Shown here piece by piece: positions 19,477-32,179 of a stretch of 64,000 bases of DNA (the first letter of the stretch is position 1; every line of letters starts with the position of its first letter). The stretch is from positions 831,001 through 895,000 of the forward strand of contig JAFEUB010001022.1 of the NCBI GenBank assembly GCA_024529925.1, read 5' to 3'. Under the pieces are notes generated by a model. That model saw nothing but the letters and a program-made list of their open reading frames with translations. It was not told the origin of the DNA and searched no databases. Source of the DNA: Ophthalmolycus amberensis (lineage: Eukaryota; Chordata; Actinopteri; Perciformes; Zoarcidae). Both the position numbers and the translations under genes were made by a program.

Positions 19477-20394
19477 GTAAGACCATTACACATCCCTAAT
19501 AATAGCTAAATGTGCTGCGGCGGATCCCGGTGTAGTTGTGAGGCTGAGATAACGGAAACATTTCTGTAGTAGAATAGTTCTGCTACTCTCTGAGCCCACT
19601 ACAGCCCATTATCGCCATTTCTCCAGCCTCATCCCAGTCAACACCAACTGTATGAGACGGAGGGGCATTGTCACTAAATGCTCAAAGATGCTAATGTCTT
19701 ATGTCTTTCAGGTTGTTAGATGCCGAGATATCGAGCGAATACTGCTGTTAATGGTGTCTTTATCTGCTAGTGTGAGGCTTAAGATCAGTTAAATGCATTT
19801 TTCGGTGTCCTCGGATGATTCGGACTGTATCACCTTGTAGTAGGCCTATTATCTTATCATGTTTGGATGGAAAACATTCACTTAAAAATGTTGTTTAATG
19901 TTGCTTTGCCCTTCACACAGCACTGTCTCTCATCAGGTTCAACATCTTCTGTACATATTATGAGCTCTCCTGCTTTCAAAAATATTTTACACATCAGTAA
20001 TCACAGCAGAATCTAGTTTGAAATCACTTTTTCTGCGTAAAGCTTCAGTGCTATGCACCGCTTACAAACGTTTGTTCTGCTATATGTAGCAGAACCAACC
20101 TGTGGAGTTGTTGCACTCAGTCAAGGTTTTATGTCTTACACTTTTGATGTAAGAGGATAGCTTTAGTCTAAAAATCGACTCGTGTAATTCAGTGTTCCTT
20201 GTTGCATTTGGAAATGTCACCGCACCATGAAGACCATGAAGGCTGCAAAGAACTACTACAAAGTTTCAGCTGCTGCTGTAAAACCATATCAGTTCTAAAA
20301 ATGCTGACATGCAAGAGTGTGATTCAGCACCAGGTGATGTTTTGCACACCACTGTAACATGTAAACCTTGGCTAGAGGCCCCTTGTTGCCCCGT

Positions 20395-20665
20395 TGAAGG
20401 AGCCTGCTGCCCGCCCTGCTGGCTCTTCAAAGCTGGCTAGCGAGCAGGGAATATGGCAAGGGAACAAAGGCAGCATTATTGCTGGCCGAACATGCCTTCC
20501 AGATGTTCATGATTCTGCCAGCACTGACCTCCCGAATGGGGGAGGCTGCTCCAGCGCCTAATAGTTTAATATCAGCCAGGCACAGAGAGAAAGAAGCAGG
20601 CTTGCTCTCGGGCAGGAGCCACTGGAGAGCTCTCAGGAGCTGTGGGTGTTGCGTGCAGTGTGATT
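20395..20665. promoter_or_regulatory. Possible conserved non-coding element in rassf8 intron 1
   Basis: A complex, repeat-free, moderately GC-rich block (for example CTAATAGTTTAATATCAGCC) about 1 kb downstream of the presumed first exon, where first-intron enhancers often lie. Judged by eye only. Confidence 0.22.
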
Positions 20666-21649
20666 GGATGTGGGTTTAATCCCAAACACCCGGACCTTCG
20701 AATAGAGGGAACATTTGGAGTTAGCGCTAAAATTATGAGGAAGTGCTGAGCAATGCCTCCGTCTTTGTGTATATTTTGGGTTTGGTGCTTTAGGTAGTGG
20801 GGTTACAACATCCTATTTTGTTTTTCAGATATGTAAACTTAAGAATTTCAATTGTTCAGAATGTTACAAACTCAAGCTTTTAATACTCATCCAGTTTAAA
20901 CACACTTTAGTTTGAATGCAGTGTGTTGAAGTGTCATTGTCCACCGAGCGGGCGGACCCATCGCTTTCTTGTCTCTTAGTTATGGCCCGTTGCATTCTCA
21001 CAGCCCAGGAATGCATAGCCTGGATGTTATCAGTTTCCACTCCACAGGAACAAGGCCTGTCTCATGCGACAGTCTTTGCCCTACTCCATAATGTTTAGGA
21101 GAGGGCATTGTATGAACTCCACGCTGGCGTACTGATGAAGATAATGAGCTTCTTTATCTGGATCACACTGCAAGACGCTTAACTTTTAACCACAGCGGTC
21201 CCATCTTGTCACATTGTCTTACATCTATGTTCCACTGTTGCCTCCCCAGTTTGTTTTAGGCTCAGGGAGTATACCGGGCTGTAGCACTTGATGACAATTT
21301 GGAGGAATTGAAAGCAAGGAAATAGATTTCTCCTGTTAGTTCCAACCGATTTACCACCAGCGCCTCCACAATAAACCAGCATCTGTCTTTGGCGGCTCAC
21401 AGAGATGTATTTCACAACCGATCTGTTACCAATTACAGCAAAGCAAAAACTTCTAGTAATTGCACGTTGCTCTACATGGAGTGAAATTTGAATTAAAGTT
21501 TGGTTGGCAATAGGCAAGGAGGTTTAAAACGGACTGCTGTCGCTTTCGTCTGCAAGAAGTATCCCATTGTCTTTAATTAACATCAGCGTGGGGAGTGTTG
21601 CATGTCAGAAATCTATAATGAATTACTTACTAGTTTTAATTAGCCACTT

Positions 21650-21690
21650 AAATATATATATATATATATATATATCTATATATATATATT
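21650..21690. repeat. (TA)n tract
   Basis: Near-perfect TA alternation of about 40 bases with one C interruption. Confidence 0.9.
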
Positions 21691-22259
21691 CTTTCAAACT
21701 TACAATGCCAGCAAATTTGATGAGGAAAAAGGTTGCAATAGTGTCGATTCATGGAGGTAGTACTTGGAACGTTTGTGTTTTCCCGTGATCTTTCTCAACT
21801 AGGTTCAGTTGCTGCCCTGCGGGCTTTCTCCTGAGTCGAGCTCAGTCTTGGTTTTGAATACCCATTTTGTTTTCCTCAAATACTCCCATGTTCACCAATT
21901 TGCTGAACTGCACGAGGCACTTCGTGATGCTTCACATACTGTAAATCCCCAGCAGAAACTCCTACAGTAATTCTTCATCGTGCATGTTACACCAGGGTAT
22001 TGGTTGTGATGGAACACCCACAGAACCATATGGTAGGTTGTTTACACCAGCAGCCAGTTGAGGGCCCTTTCCTGCCAGCTCAGTGTGCTCCTGTAGGCCT
22101 GGAGAACTGTCATCAGCAGCCGAGCGGGCAGGCTGCTCAAGGCTGCTCACACACCTCACTGATCTGAGACAAATCTTGAGTCAACACTACTGAACCATTA
22201 CAAGACTGAAACAAACATGCTCTGGAGTCATGCAGAGTTTGATGTTTTTGCTGCAGTTT

Positions 22260-23246
<987 letters not shown>

Positions 23247-23285
23247 CTTTATTTATCCCCAGGGGGAAATTTGTGAATCAAGTCT
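23247..23285 (-). mobile_element. 3' end of a non-LTR retrotransposon or SINE seeding the GATA array
   Basis: Read on the minus strand, a TTTCCCCCTGGGGATAAATAAAG stretch (quoted only as its key parts: CCCC-T-GGGG hairpin, then AATAAA) runs straight into (TATC)n. This layout of small hairpin, poly(A)-like signal and short tandem tail is seen next to many GATA arrays in teleost genomes. Only the extreme 3' end is recognisable; the 5' limit and the family are unknown. Confidence 0.5.
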
Positions 23286-23952
23286 GGTTCAGTTGATCAA
23301 GTCTCAACTGAGCTTAAACAGAATTCACAGATATTTAAGCCCTCCTCTGTCTCGTGAAATGCCTCTCTGGCATAAGATGAGCTGCACAAATCAGGGAGCG
23401 GGCATCTCCCCAGGCTGTGGCTTTGACAGGCCAGAGGAGTGGAGCTTGCAGAGCTCAGGATGGCACTCTGCCCCGCACCGCTGTGCACGTATCGTCAGTT
23501 GGGTTTTCTGTGTTAATGTTAACGAATATAAATGTCACGAGTCTGGACCAGAGCAAGTGACATTTATAAATGCCCCGCTGAGTCTTGTTGAGCTTGTGCA
23601 AGGAAGAGGCATTGAATCAGCCAGTCTGCTTGTCTTTACTACACATGAAATGTAGTGTTTTGTTTGAGCATGTTCTCTTCTGCGTGTGGGGGTTGTTTCA
23701 ATGAAGATCACTGAATTTTTGTTAACGCCAATTCAACGTAGAGTATATGCAGTGGTCCTTGTAAATCCCTCTGACTCAGTGTTGGTCGTGTTTTTTTAAG
23801 CACTTTCCCCTTCCCCCTCCGTTATATCCAAACCTGATCCACTATGCCTGCTTTGCATCAAGACCCACTCAGTCCCTGTTACTGTTTCCACATCCCCCTG
23901 GAAAAAGGGTTAAACTAAATGGTGACAGTGTTTTGGGTCTTGGGTTTTGTTG

Positions 23953-24035
<83 letters not shown>
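23953..24035. repeat. (GT)n microsatellite, about 41 units
   Basis: Uninterrupted GT run in rassf8 intron 1. Confidence 0.96.
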
Positions 24036-24037
<2 letters not shown>

Positions 24038-24469
24038 AGACTATTTTCCTGTTCCTCTCCATCCTTCTGCCCTCCTTGCCATTTAAGGGCAGTCTGAATG
24101 AAAGAGCACTTTCCAACTAGCTGTGAACACGCCAAGAATAGAGTGATCAAGAGTCCACAGACAAAGGTGGCACTCGCACACATACAAACGCACAGATGTA
24201 AACAAAATGAGACGCACACTGTGCATTTCTGCACTTAACACACACTTGAATCTGCGTCTCAAAATGTCTTATAACTACCTGACATTTTATTTTGTTTGTT
24301 TGTTTTTAGAGCTTTTTCTCACTGTTAAAGGTTTTTTTTGGGGGGGAATTGTTTCTGTACCGATGAGGGTGAAGGTCCCGGGACAGAAGTTGTCGTACGT
24401 GTGCAGATTGTAAAGATCTCTGAGGCAAATTTGTGATTTGTTTCTTTGGCTATACAATATATATTAAAT

Positions 24470-24796
24470 TAAATTGAATTTTTTCAAACGATTAGTGGAT
24501 TTATTGGTTTGGCAATTGACTGACAATTTAAAAACGTTTTAAAACTCCATTAATCGTATTTATGATCTTCGTCATTTTACAAGCAAACATGCTGTTTTTA
24601 ACTTTCTCAAATGTGCTGAGTTGCTGCTTTATGTAACACTTTTGGGTTTTGGACTGTTGTTAGTCCGGCCAAACAAGCAATATGGCAATGTCACCCTGGC
24701 TGGGGATTTTTTACTTCAAGTAAACAATAAATCAATCATCTGAAAAAAAAAAGATATAATGATCAATCGTGAAAATAATCATTAGTTGCAGCGCCA
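24470..24796 (-). mobile_element. Degraded non-autonomous hAT-like DNA transposon
   Basis: Read on the minus strand it starts with GGCGCTGCAACTAATGATTA, followed by TTTTCACGATTGATCATTA. Internally it has the complements of TTTTGGGTTTTGGACTGTTG and CAAACAAGCAATATGG, and of an AACTTTCTCAAATGTG stretch; near its other end is AAACGATTAGTGG. This order matches a widespread fish element that begins GGGCTGCAACTAACGATTA, as I remember it. No transposase is present. Confidence 0.6.
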
Positions 24797-24949
24797 TCTC
24801 TTTGTCTAACTCTACAAATGTTACCTTGCAGCACTTCCTATGTTTTTACCATATTCAGAAAAGCAGTTAGTGGTGCATAAGACAGGCTGGTGTGGATGCC
24901 TTTGTGAATGTGCACAGGGACTACGTGGGCTGGGGGAGGTGTAATTGGT

Positions 24950-24967
24950 GGGGGGGGGGGGGGGGGG
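24950..24967. repeat. Poly(G) run, 18 bases
   Basis: G homopolymer on the plus strand in rassf8 intron 1. Confidence 0.95.
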
Positions 24968-25942
24968 TGAACAAAAGGACCTTTTGACACAGTAGGTGTA
25001 GGTGCATTGAAGGTTAGATCCATGGAGAGTGATACAGATCTGGGGAGATGCCGTTCATTCTCTGTCAGTTAACTGTCCTTGAACATTTTGAAGGATCTCC
25101 ACCCTTGATGGGTATTTCATATACTCTGTCATGTCACTACTTGTTTAACACATTTTTAATGTGTGCTTTGGTAATCTGATAATGTAATAGCTGATTCTGT
25201 GAATCTTCAAAATGCTCCGGCAATCAGCCAGCTATCATATCAAGACAAGCTTTGTGAAGACAGTGCATCTCTAATATATGTTGTTAACTTTGTACTTGTA
25301 GCATAGTATTGGCTGCTCTTCTAATAACTCAGTCAGGAACTAAGGACATAACTATATTACATATGTTACAGGACAACACACCTGTGACATCAAATACAAA
25401 ACCCTGCTCTACTCCCTCTTGGGGAGTTCTGCTTCATCTGGCTCTCCCTTTTTTCTTTTTGATCGTATTTTCATCCCTTCTCTGTTTCACTCTCTGTTCC
25501 TGTCCTCTCTGTGTCACTGAGTCAATCTTCCTGCTCTGTCTTTGCTGTTGAAATTGTAATTCGTTGTACAAAAGCAGGAAGTGGGCTTGGGAATGTGCTG
25601 GCAGACTCTTCCTGCACCCCCAACAGACATGTACCTATTCATAGAGAATAACAAAACAACCGCGTTATGGCCAGCTGGTCCTGGCATGCCTGGCTGTACC
25701 GGTCCATTCTTAACTAGACTATCCTTTTACCATAGGCCGCTGCTAAAATAGCCTGTCTATACCTTATGTTTTCTGCTTATTTGACTACTTGTGTAGAAGC
25801 AAAACCGCAAGTGGAACTGTCTGCATTTCTGTGTGTCTGTCAAGACTTTATCCTTTTTGGCGACTGAAGATTGTAACTGTGGCCTTGAGCACATCCTGAC
25901 TAACCGCTTCCTGTTTTCCCCTGTGTTTCCTCCCCACTAAAG

Positions 25943-26139
25943 TAGCCAGAGGGGCTTCAGCTGCCCCGCGCCACTGGAGCCTTCAATGATGTCGGGGCAA
26001 ACACACCACAACCGGCCCCATTGCTTCTGACCCAACATGGAGCTCAAGGTCTGGGTGGATGGAGTCCAGAGGGTCGTCTGTGGGGTCACTGAGACAACCA
26101 CCTGCCAAGAAGTGGTGATTGCTCTGGCACAGGCCATAG
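25943..26139 (+). CDS. rassf8: rassf8 first coding exon (residues 1-34)
   Basis: A pyrimidine-rich acceptor ends at AAAG (25942) or TAG (25945). About 90 untranslated bases follow, then the ATG at 26037. Coding ends ...QAI plus one base at 26139 before GTAGAT. Confidence 0.9.
25986..26030 (+). promoter_or_regulatory. uORF of 14 codons just before the rassf8 start
   Basis: ATGATG opens a frame encoding MMSGQTHHNRPHCF and stops at 26028-26030, six bases before the main ATG. The first ATG has a weak context (T at -3) and the second has A at -3. It could lower main-frame translation or act by reinitiation; this is inference. Confidence 0.5.
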
Positions 26140-29100
26140 GTAGATACGTTTCTACTGTCAAACCACACATAAGCACACCTGAGATACAAACAGACCTGTT
26201 CAAAAACGTTCTGCTGAGTTGTATGTTTGACAAGTGAAACTGGATTCTGTTATTATGAATGGGGCTCGGTCCATTGAACTCATACCCAGGAGATTCAATG
26301 CAATGCATCAGTTACTAGATTGACTGCTACACACAAGCACCTAAATAGATCTTCGGGTTAGTCTTAGCCAACGTCATATTTTGTGCTCACATATATGAAT
26401 TAATTAGCATCAAGATGTTTAGAACTGCAGTGTTTTAAAACACTGGTAGCTAGCTAGCAACAATAAGCAGTATTTCTTTTTGGCAATCAGCATTGTGTAC
26501 ACCCAAGGATTGTATACTTCTGGTTTATTAAGTCACACTGCTGACATTGGATGACGTTCTGGTGTTGGTTTTGCCAGGAACATTAAATGACAACGTCCAC
26601 ATCTGCCTTGCTGAATTCCTGATCCAAAGCCTTTTTTGTCACTTAGTGATTTCTAGTTCTTTTGAACTGCTTCTCCAAATTGCACTCTCGGAGTTGGTTG
26701 GAATTGGAGTTAGATTTTGTTAGAAAAGACAATCCAGGCTGTTTGGCGTACTTTAAACCAGAGCATCGCTCCTGTGTGCTAACACTACCCTCTGTGTGTT
26801 GCCTTACCAGCAGTTTGATCTGACTGTATACTTCCATGTTCGGTATGGTCGTAAAAGATCACTAAGTGCTGATCTAAAAATGTCTCTCACCCCTGTAATG
26901 CGTCATTAGTTAGTTAGTTAACATGAAATTCACTTTCATGGTGTTCTGGTAAACTTATGAAGTAGTAGTATTTGAGTATCTGGCCTACACGTAGACTTCC
27001 TGCTGGGATACGGTGGGTCATAGTCAGAGGCTTTATTGGTATACCCCCCCCCCCCCCCCCCCCCCTTTCCCATATGGCTCCTCCAGGAACGGAGGCACTT
27101 CAGCAGACTGTATTGACATCACTTCCCACAAAGAGCAGGGTAGGAGGAGGGAAAGTCTGACTCATCGCCCGGTCTCCTGCCAAACTGAGAAAGCAGCACG
27201 TCTAAGCCCCCTCCACTGCAGTTTTTTATATTAACGATGTATAAACCATTTTAAGTGATCAGACATCAATATTGATTTAGAACTTTGGTGTTTCTGTATA
27301 CACGCTACGTCTTGTGTCTAGGTTTCCTCCAAACAGCTTTAGGCAGTTTATTCATGATAAACATTGAATCTTATGTGATGTGTAAAGGTTGCTCGTGGTG
27401 CTGAAGCCACTGAGAAACACCCAACACTGCAGCTTTTAGCCTCTTTTAGCTGATTGTTCTGTTTTCCAGCTCGCATTACAGCATGGTTGAGACTTAAGGC
27501 TCTCACCTCACTTATAACATCACTGTGAGCTGTTGTCAGAAACCACACTCAGACAAGCTGGACGAAATTTGGATGTTTCAAATGTTAGGTGGCCAGATAC
27601 ATGGGCTCCAACAGGATGACAATGTTGCTCTGTGTCTCTTCAATGTGTAAGGAATCTTTGCTAAAATGTTATCTTAACAGCTAGGTAAGATGCCAGTACA
27701 TCATGGTTGCATCTTTCACCACTTTAGTGGTCAAATTAGCTTTCAGAAGCTTTAGAGAAAAGTCTTAATCCTTGCAATTTGGCAAAACCATCTACCAGTA
27801 TAAGAATGTGTTACAATTTGTTTTTTACAGGTCGCACTGGGAGATACACTCTGGTAGAAAAATGGCGTGACACGGAGCGTCACCTAGCCCCTCATGAGAG
27901 CCCTGTGGCTTCTCTGAACACCTGGGGCCAGTATGCTGGGGATGTCCAGCTGATCCTGCATCGAACAGGCCCCTCCTTGACTGAACGACCTCCCTCAGAA
28001 GGACCCCCTCTCAGGGGGCCTGAACGCGGGCTGCACCGGCAGAGCCTGCCTCCCCTTGCAAAGCTTCGACATCCCAATGATCGCTCCCTCCGCCGCCGTG
28101 AACCGCGGCGTAAGTCTCTGACGTTCAGCGGTGCACCCAGAGGCCTTCGGGAGATATTGAGCGGAGGCCGAATCGGCGAGGCCGAGGCAAAGCGAAGACT
28201 CCTCCTGGGAAATGGTGGGAATCACCACCATGCAAGACCTGCCATCGGGACTGCATCGCCTGGCCTGTGGGCCTGTCGCATGGAAGACCTGGTCCGACTG
28301 GTCGGTCTACAGAGAGAGACTCTCAATGTGCTGGAGAAGAAGCTGGAGGCCTATGAGGCTGAGCTCCAGGCCTGGGCTGAAGGGCGAGGGGAGCGAGGTG
28401 GAGGGTTTATTGGTGACCCAGGTGGAGGAGGAGGAGGGCTGATAGAGGAGATCATGAGGTTGGAGAAGCATCTGAGGAAGAATGACGTGGAGATGGAGGA
28501 GGAGGAGTTTTGGGCCACTGAGCTGCAGATTGAGCTGGAGAGTGAGAGACAGCTGGAGGAAAGACTGCAGGAGCTGAGAGGACGCATGCAGGGCTGTGAA
28601 ATGGAGATTGAAGAAAAGCTGTCAATGGTACAGGTGTGCTATGTGTGGGAGATATTGAACAAAACATCCTGTATTTTAGTAGCAACTTGTGGGGAAGGAT
28701 CAAATTATAGCTAAATCAAAGAATAAGAATTTGGTTCTCTTTCAACATCGTTGTTCAAGTGATGTTTATACATTATAGTTGGTGCCTTGCCTCTTTTTTT
28801 CCATATCTGTGTCACTCTGCCCCATCAGAGTGTGGCGGCCGGCCTGGAAGAGGAGCGGCTGCAGAAGCAGCGGCAGGAGACCCAGTGGGTCAGTGAGGCA
28901 GAGGCTCGGTCCCAGGTGCTCAGGGCCAAGACCGAGCTGAAAGCCCAGGAGAGACAGGCTGTCCAGCTGGAGAGCAGCTGCAGAGCAGTGGACAGGTCAC
29001 TTGGACAAGGCACCAAGAAACTGCAGGTAAGACGTATGCACTCATGTGCTGCAGGGTGATGGAGACCATCCATCAGTAACAATGCATATAATCCTCTGTC

Positions 29101-31690
29101 CACCTGAATCGTTCCTCGCAGTGATGCTGAATCCCTGCCAGTCTTTTTTACACTTCCAAGTCTGTTTACCGGTCTTGGGGAGAACTGTGATAAAAGTTAT
29201 ACGAAGCCATCTATGGCTACAGAGAGAGCTGTCTGAAATATTATAAATTGTCTCGAGGAATGTCACTTTGATGTCAATTTAACTGAGTTTGACAAAGTTT
29301 GTTCTTCTGGTAACGTTTCATTGTTTCATCTATTGTACTGTTTTATCAGGGTGTACTTTACTTTAGTTTGTCTTGCTTTGTTGGGCCTCACTGTTGATCT
29401 TTTTGTTGCTTTATTGCCTTGCTTTGTCTCTCAAAGCACTTTGCAAACTCAGTTTTAAAGGTGCTATATAAATAAAGTTATTATTATTATTATTATTAAT
29501 ATTATTATTATAAAGGACTTGGAGATTTAAAGTAATATTGCTAGCGTCTGGACATCCGTATACTATAACGCGCGCGCACACGTCTAATCTGTACCAGTAG
29601 ATGTCAGTTGGAAGCGATTGGTAACGCTCCCACGTTTCCCTCTTCTCATGCTGTTTCTTTGAAGGATATGCAGCACGAGCTGGAACAGCTGACCAAGGAG
29701 CTGAGGCAGGTTAACCTGCAGCAGTTCATTAAGCAGACCGGCACCAAGGTCACAGTGCTGCCGGCCGAACCCAGTGAGGATGAAAGTACTCACAGCAGCC
29801 ATGTTATAGGTAATGTCTCTTTCTTATAAACCTTGAATGGTTGTATTTTTGTTCTCTTGAGGAATATTGGAGTTAAAGATTTAACTCGTGCCACAGGACA
29901 TGCTTTAAATATAAGAGTACAGTATATATCGTGTAATGTATTCCTAGGCATCTCTTGCTGTTGACTTAAATTAAGTAGGAAACTGACCTTGTAGGTGCAG
30001 TGTGTAGTCGGTGACATCGGGGTCAGATAAGCCTAAGGCCAAATTCATACTTTGTTCGTCCATGTTTATGCGAGGGTCCACTCGGGGCCGCGGGATGTAA
30101 AATGTGTCATCAGAGGGTGTAGCGTAGGCTCTGTGCGGACATCTGCGTACCGGTACTGTGCTGTCACCGCGCGGAGCTGTTCAGACAGTGACGTCCGCAG
30201 TAGTCTGTGTATAACCGAGGCTTAACTGATCTGAACTACCGGTAGTCTGAACCAAGACGAGTATTACAACTTATTTGAATGGTAAAGTGCATGCTGTCTG
30301 AGGATAAATGCTGCCTTTTGGTTGCCTTTCAGGCAGGCGAGACATGGCTTATTTTTTTTTTAAAGTGCACTTATTATTTTTCTACCCCGTGTCTTGACAG
30401 CCTGCTGAGAGAAAATGACTAAGCTTTAGTGTCCAAGTGTGAGTGTGTGAATGTGGGAGAGATTGTGACAGAGGAAATCGGGAGGGGGTAGCGGAGAGAA
30501 CAGTTTTAGTTTTTACCTACTCCAGTGGCAATTATAGTCTCCATTCCAACAGCTGCCTGGATACAGGCCGACCTGGCATCATTCATTCACCCTACTTTCT
30601 CTGTCTAACCCTCAATCCTTCTATCACGCCGTCACTCTGTCACATGCTCAGCAGTGTCCGTGATGGGCCCTTTGGACCAAAGCTCTGTCAACCTGCATAA
30701 ACTAAGAGCACTGAATAATGGGAGAACTGTCACATTAAAATAGAGACGATCCACATCAGCTGTCGGCCAGCTGGTTATTGAAAACTTCACAGTAATATCG
30801 TACCAATAACATAATTAGTGAGTAATAGTAATTAAGATTGACTTCCAGGAGCAAGTTAGAGGTCAGGCTAGAGCGGTGCATTATGTGTTGTTACCGGGGA
30901 CACAACCATCAGCCTGGAATATTAGGCTTGAAACAAAAAGAGCTGCACATCCAACTTGCAAAACAAAGTTTATCTACAGACACTAAAATGTACAAACTTA
31001 AAAAATAAGACTACAACCTCCCACCATCCCTATGAATAATGTTATATTCCACATGCCCAATGCCTTAAAAACTCATGTAATTTTTATTTATTTTTTACAG
31101 TTTACACCCACTTCATTTGATTTTGGTTCAAACACAATCTTAACTTGAATATGTCACCTCAACAAAGAGCCCATTTTTATTAATTTTTCTGATTGCATGA
31201 CATATACTTCATCATTGCATCATTTAGAGCAGTGGGTCTCGTTATTAAAGTTAACAGCGATGGATTTCAATTATGAAACGTAATGAATTGAGTATTCATG
31301 TCCTTCCAGTAACCTTCCAATTCATGTGTGTGAAATCAGCCAGCGCCTTTTGTACCTGGCCATTAAATTCACTGCATCTGATGATTCTCTGCATGGCTCG
31401 GCACTGCCCCCTGGTGGCACCACAGCAGAGCTATCGCGTAGCATCCACAGGGCTTTGTTGTTGTTGTTTTTAATCTGACTATATATTTCCTGCACCAAAC
31501 CTTTGAAATAGACTTACATAAGTTAAGTTTTGAATTTTGTCTCTTTCATATGATTTCTTATTTCTCAGATTTAGTTCCCCTTACTGGCTCCCTGAAGCGT
31601 CCGGTGTCGTCGCACCATATGTCCAGTCACCTCCGCATCCTCCACAGCCCTCTCACTTCCGGCCTGAATCCAGAGGGGATCTACGTGTGA
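26037..31690 (+). CDS. rassf8: Ras-association domain family protein 8
   Basis: N-terminal RASSF protein with a Ras-association domain at residues 1 to about 82 and a long coiled coil. In mammals it is a candidate tumour suppressor linked to adherens junctions. Five coding exons give 456 aa (human 419). The start MELKVWVDGVQR is nearly identical to human RASSF8, as are the stretches TGRYTL.EKWRDTERHLAPHE, RQSLPPLAKLR, ELEQLTKELRQVNLQQFI and TGTKVTVLPAEP; the protein ends LNPEGIYV. The coiled coil spans roughly residues 190-400. The extra length is partly a glycine-rich insertion in exon 2 (GERGGGFIGDPGGGGGG). All junctions are GT-AG and in phase. The ATG at 26037 has A at -3 and G at +4 and is preceded by a short uORF. 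It lies between kras and bhlhe41 as in human. Confidence 0.96.
27044..27065. repeat. Poly(C) run, 22 bases
   Basis: The longest C homopolymer in the window, in the rassf8 intron upstream of exon 27831-28633. Confidence 0.95.
27831..28633 (+). CDS. rassf8: rassf8 large internal exon (residues 35-302)
   Basis: 803 bp from a TTTTTTACAG acceptor to a GTGTGC donor. It completes the RA domain (RTGRYTLVEKWRDTERH, WGQYAGDVQLILHRTGPS), holds the conserved RRREPRRKSLTFSG segment and starts the coiled coil. A glycine-rich stretch at 28389-28441 is absent from the human protein as I recall it. Confidence 0.96.
28829..29026 (+). CDS. rassf8: rassf8 coiled-coil exon (residues 303-368)
   Basis: 198 bp, phase 0 at both ends, acceptor CATCAG and donor GTAAGA. 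It encodes charged heptad-like sequence ending DRSLGQGTKKLQ, which corresponds to human ERSLGQATKRLQ. Confidence 0.95.
29310..29513 (+). mobile_element. 3' end of a fish non-LTR retrotransposon with (ATT)n tail
   Basis: CAAAGCACTTTGCAAACTCA, then TTTTAAAGGTGCTATATAAA and TAAAG followed by (TTA)n at about 29477-29510, is the typical 3' end of abundant teleost LINE/SINE families (GCGCTTTG...GTGCTATATAAATAAAG). Only the tail is recognisable; the left limit is approximate. It sits in the rassf8 intron between 29026 and 29665. Confidence 0.65.
29665..29809 (+). CDS. rassf8: rassf8 exon (residues 369-417)
   Basis: 145 bp from a TTTGAAG acceptor to a GTAATG donor. It starts DMQHELEQLTKELRQ and contains TGTKVTVLPAEP, the segment most conserved among RASSF8 proteins outside the RA domain. 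Confidence 0.96.
31569..31690 (+). CDS. rassf8: rassf8 last coding exon (residues 417-456)
   Basis: After a TTTCTCAG acceptor it encodes DLVPLTGSLKRPVSSHHMSS onward to SGLNPEGIYV, with the TGA at 31688-31690. The human protein ends with a closely similar SGFNPEGIYV. Confidence 0.95.
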
Positions 31691-32175
31691 GACAGCTGTG
31701 CTACAAGGGAACACGTCATGTCTCCTTTCCAGAGGTCCTTTCACCTCGGAACACATTTGTAAGTGGATATCTTTGTACAGGATACCTCAGTAGCACACTA
31801 CTATGCACTGTTGTCTCAATTACCTGAAGGCAACCTTCGGGTGCGAAGACTCAAAAAGTGAAGGGACAATGTTGAACTTGAAATGGAAGTCGTGGAGCAC
31901 TTGGGTGGGAATGAAAGATGGTTGGAAGGAACGACGGAAAAAAAACACACAGCAGCAGCACCAAGTCCAGTCCCTGGAGATATTAGGATGTTCTCTCCAT
32001 CAGGCTGTTGTGGACTTCCTTTATAAACATATCCACTTAATGTACTTTAGTAACTGCTGAATGATTTGTATTCTTTTCTCACTAGCATCATGATTCAAAA
32101 CTATTGCCTTTTGAATATTATTCCTGAGAATCTTGGTATGTGAATTTAATAAATATATCTCTAAAATCATATGTA
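31691..32175 (+). other. rassf8: rassf8 3' UTR (probable)
   Basis: Non-coding. The AATAAA at 32148-32153 is the first good poly(A) signal after the stop. Other AATAAA copies near 33243 and 33609 could serve longer forms. Confidence 0.5.
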
Positions 32176-32179
32176 ATTT

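Noticed and set aside
23869..24234. Open frames with His-Thr runs
   Set aside because: Translation of the (GT)n microsatellite in rassf8 intron 1.
28634..28714. Extension of the large rassf8 exon to a stop at 28712
   Set aside because: Read-through past a GTGTGC donor; the next exon restores the known coiled-coil sequence in phase.
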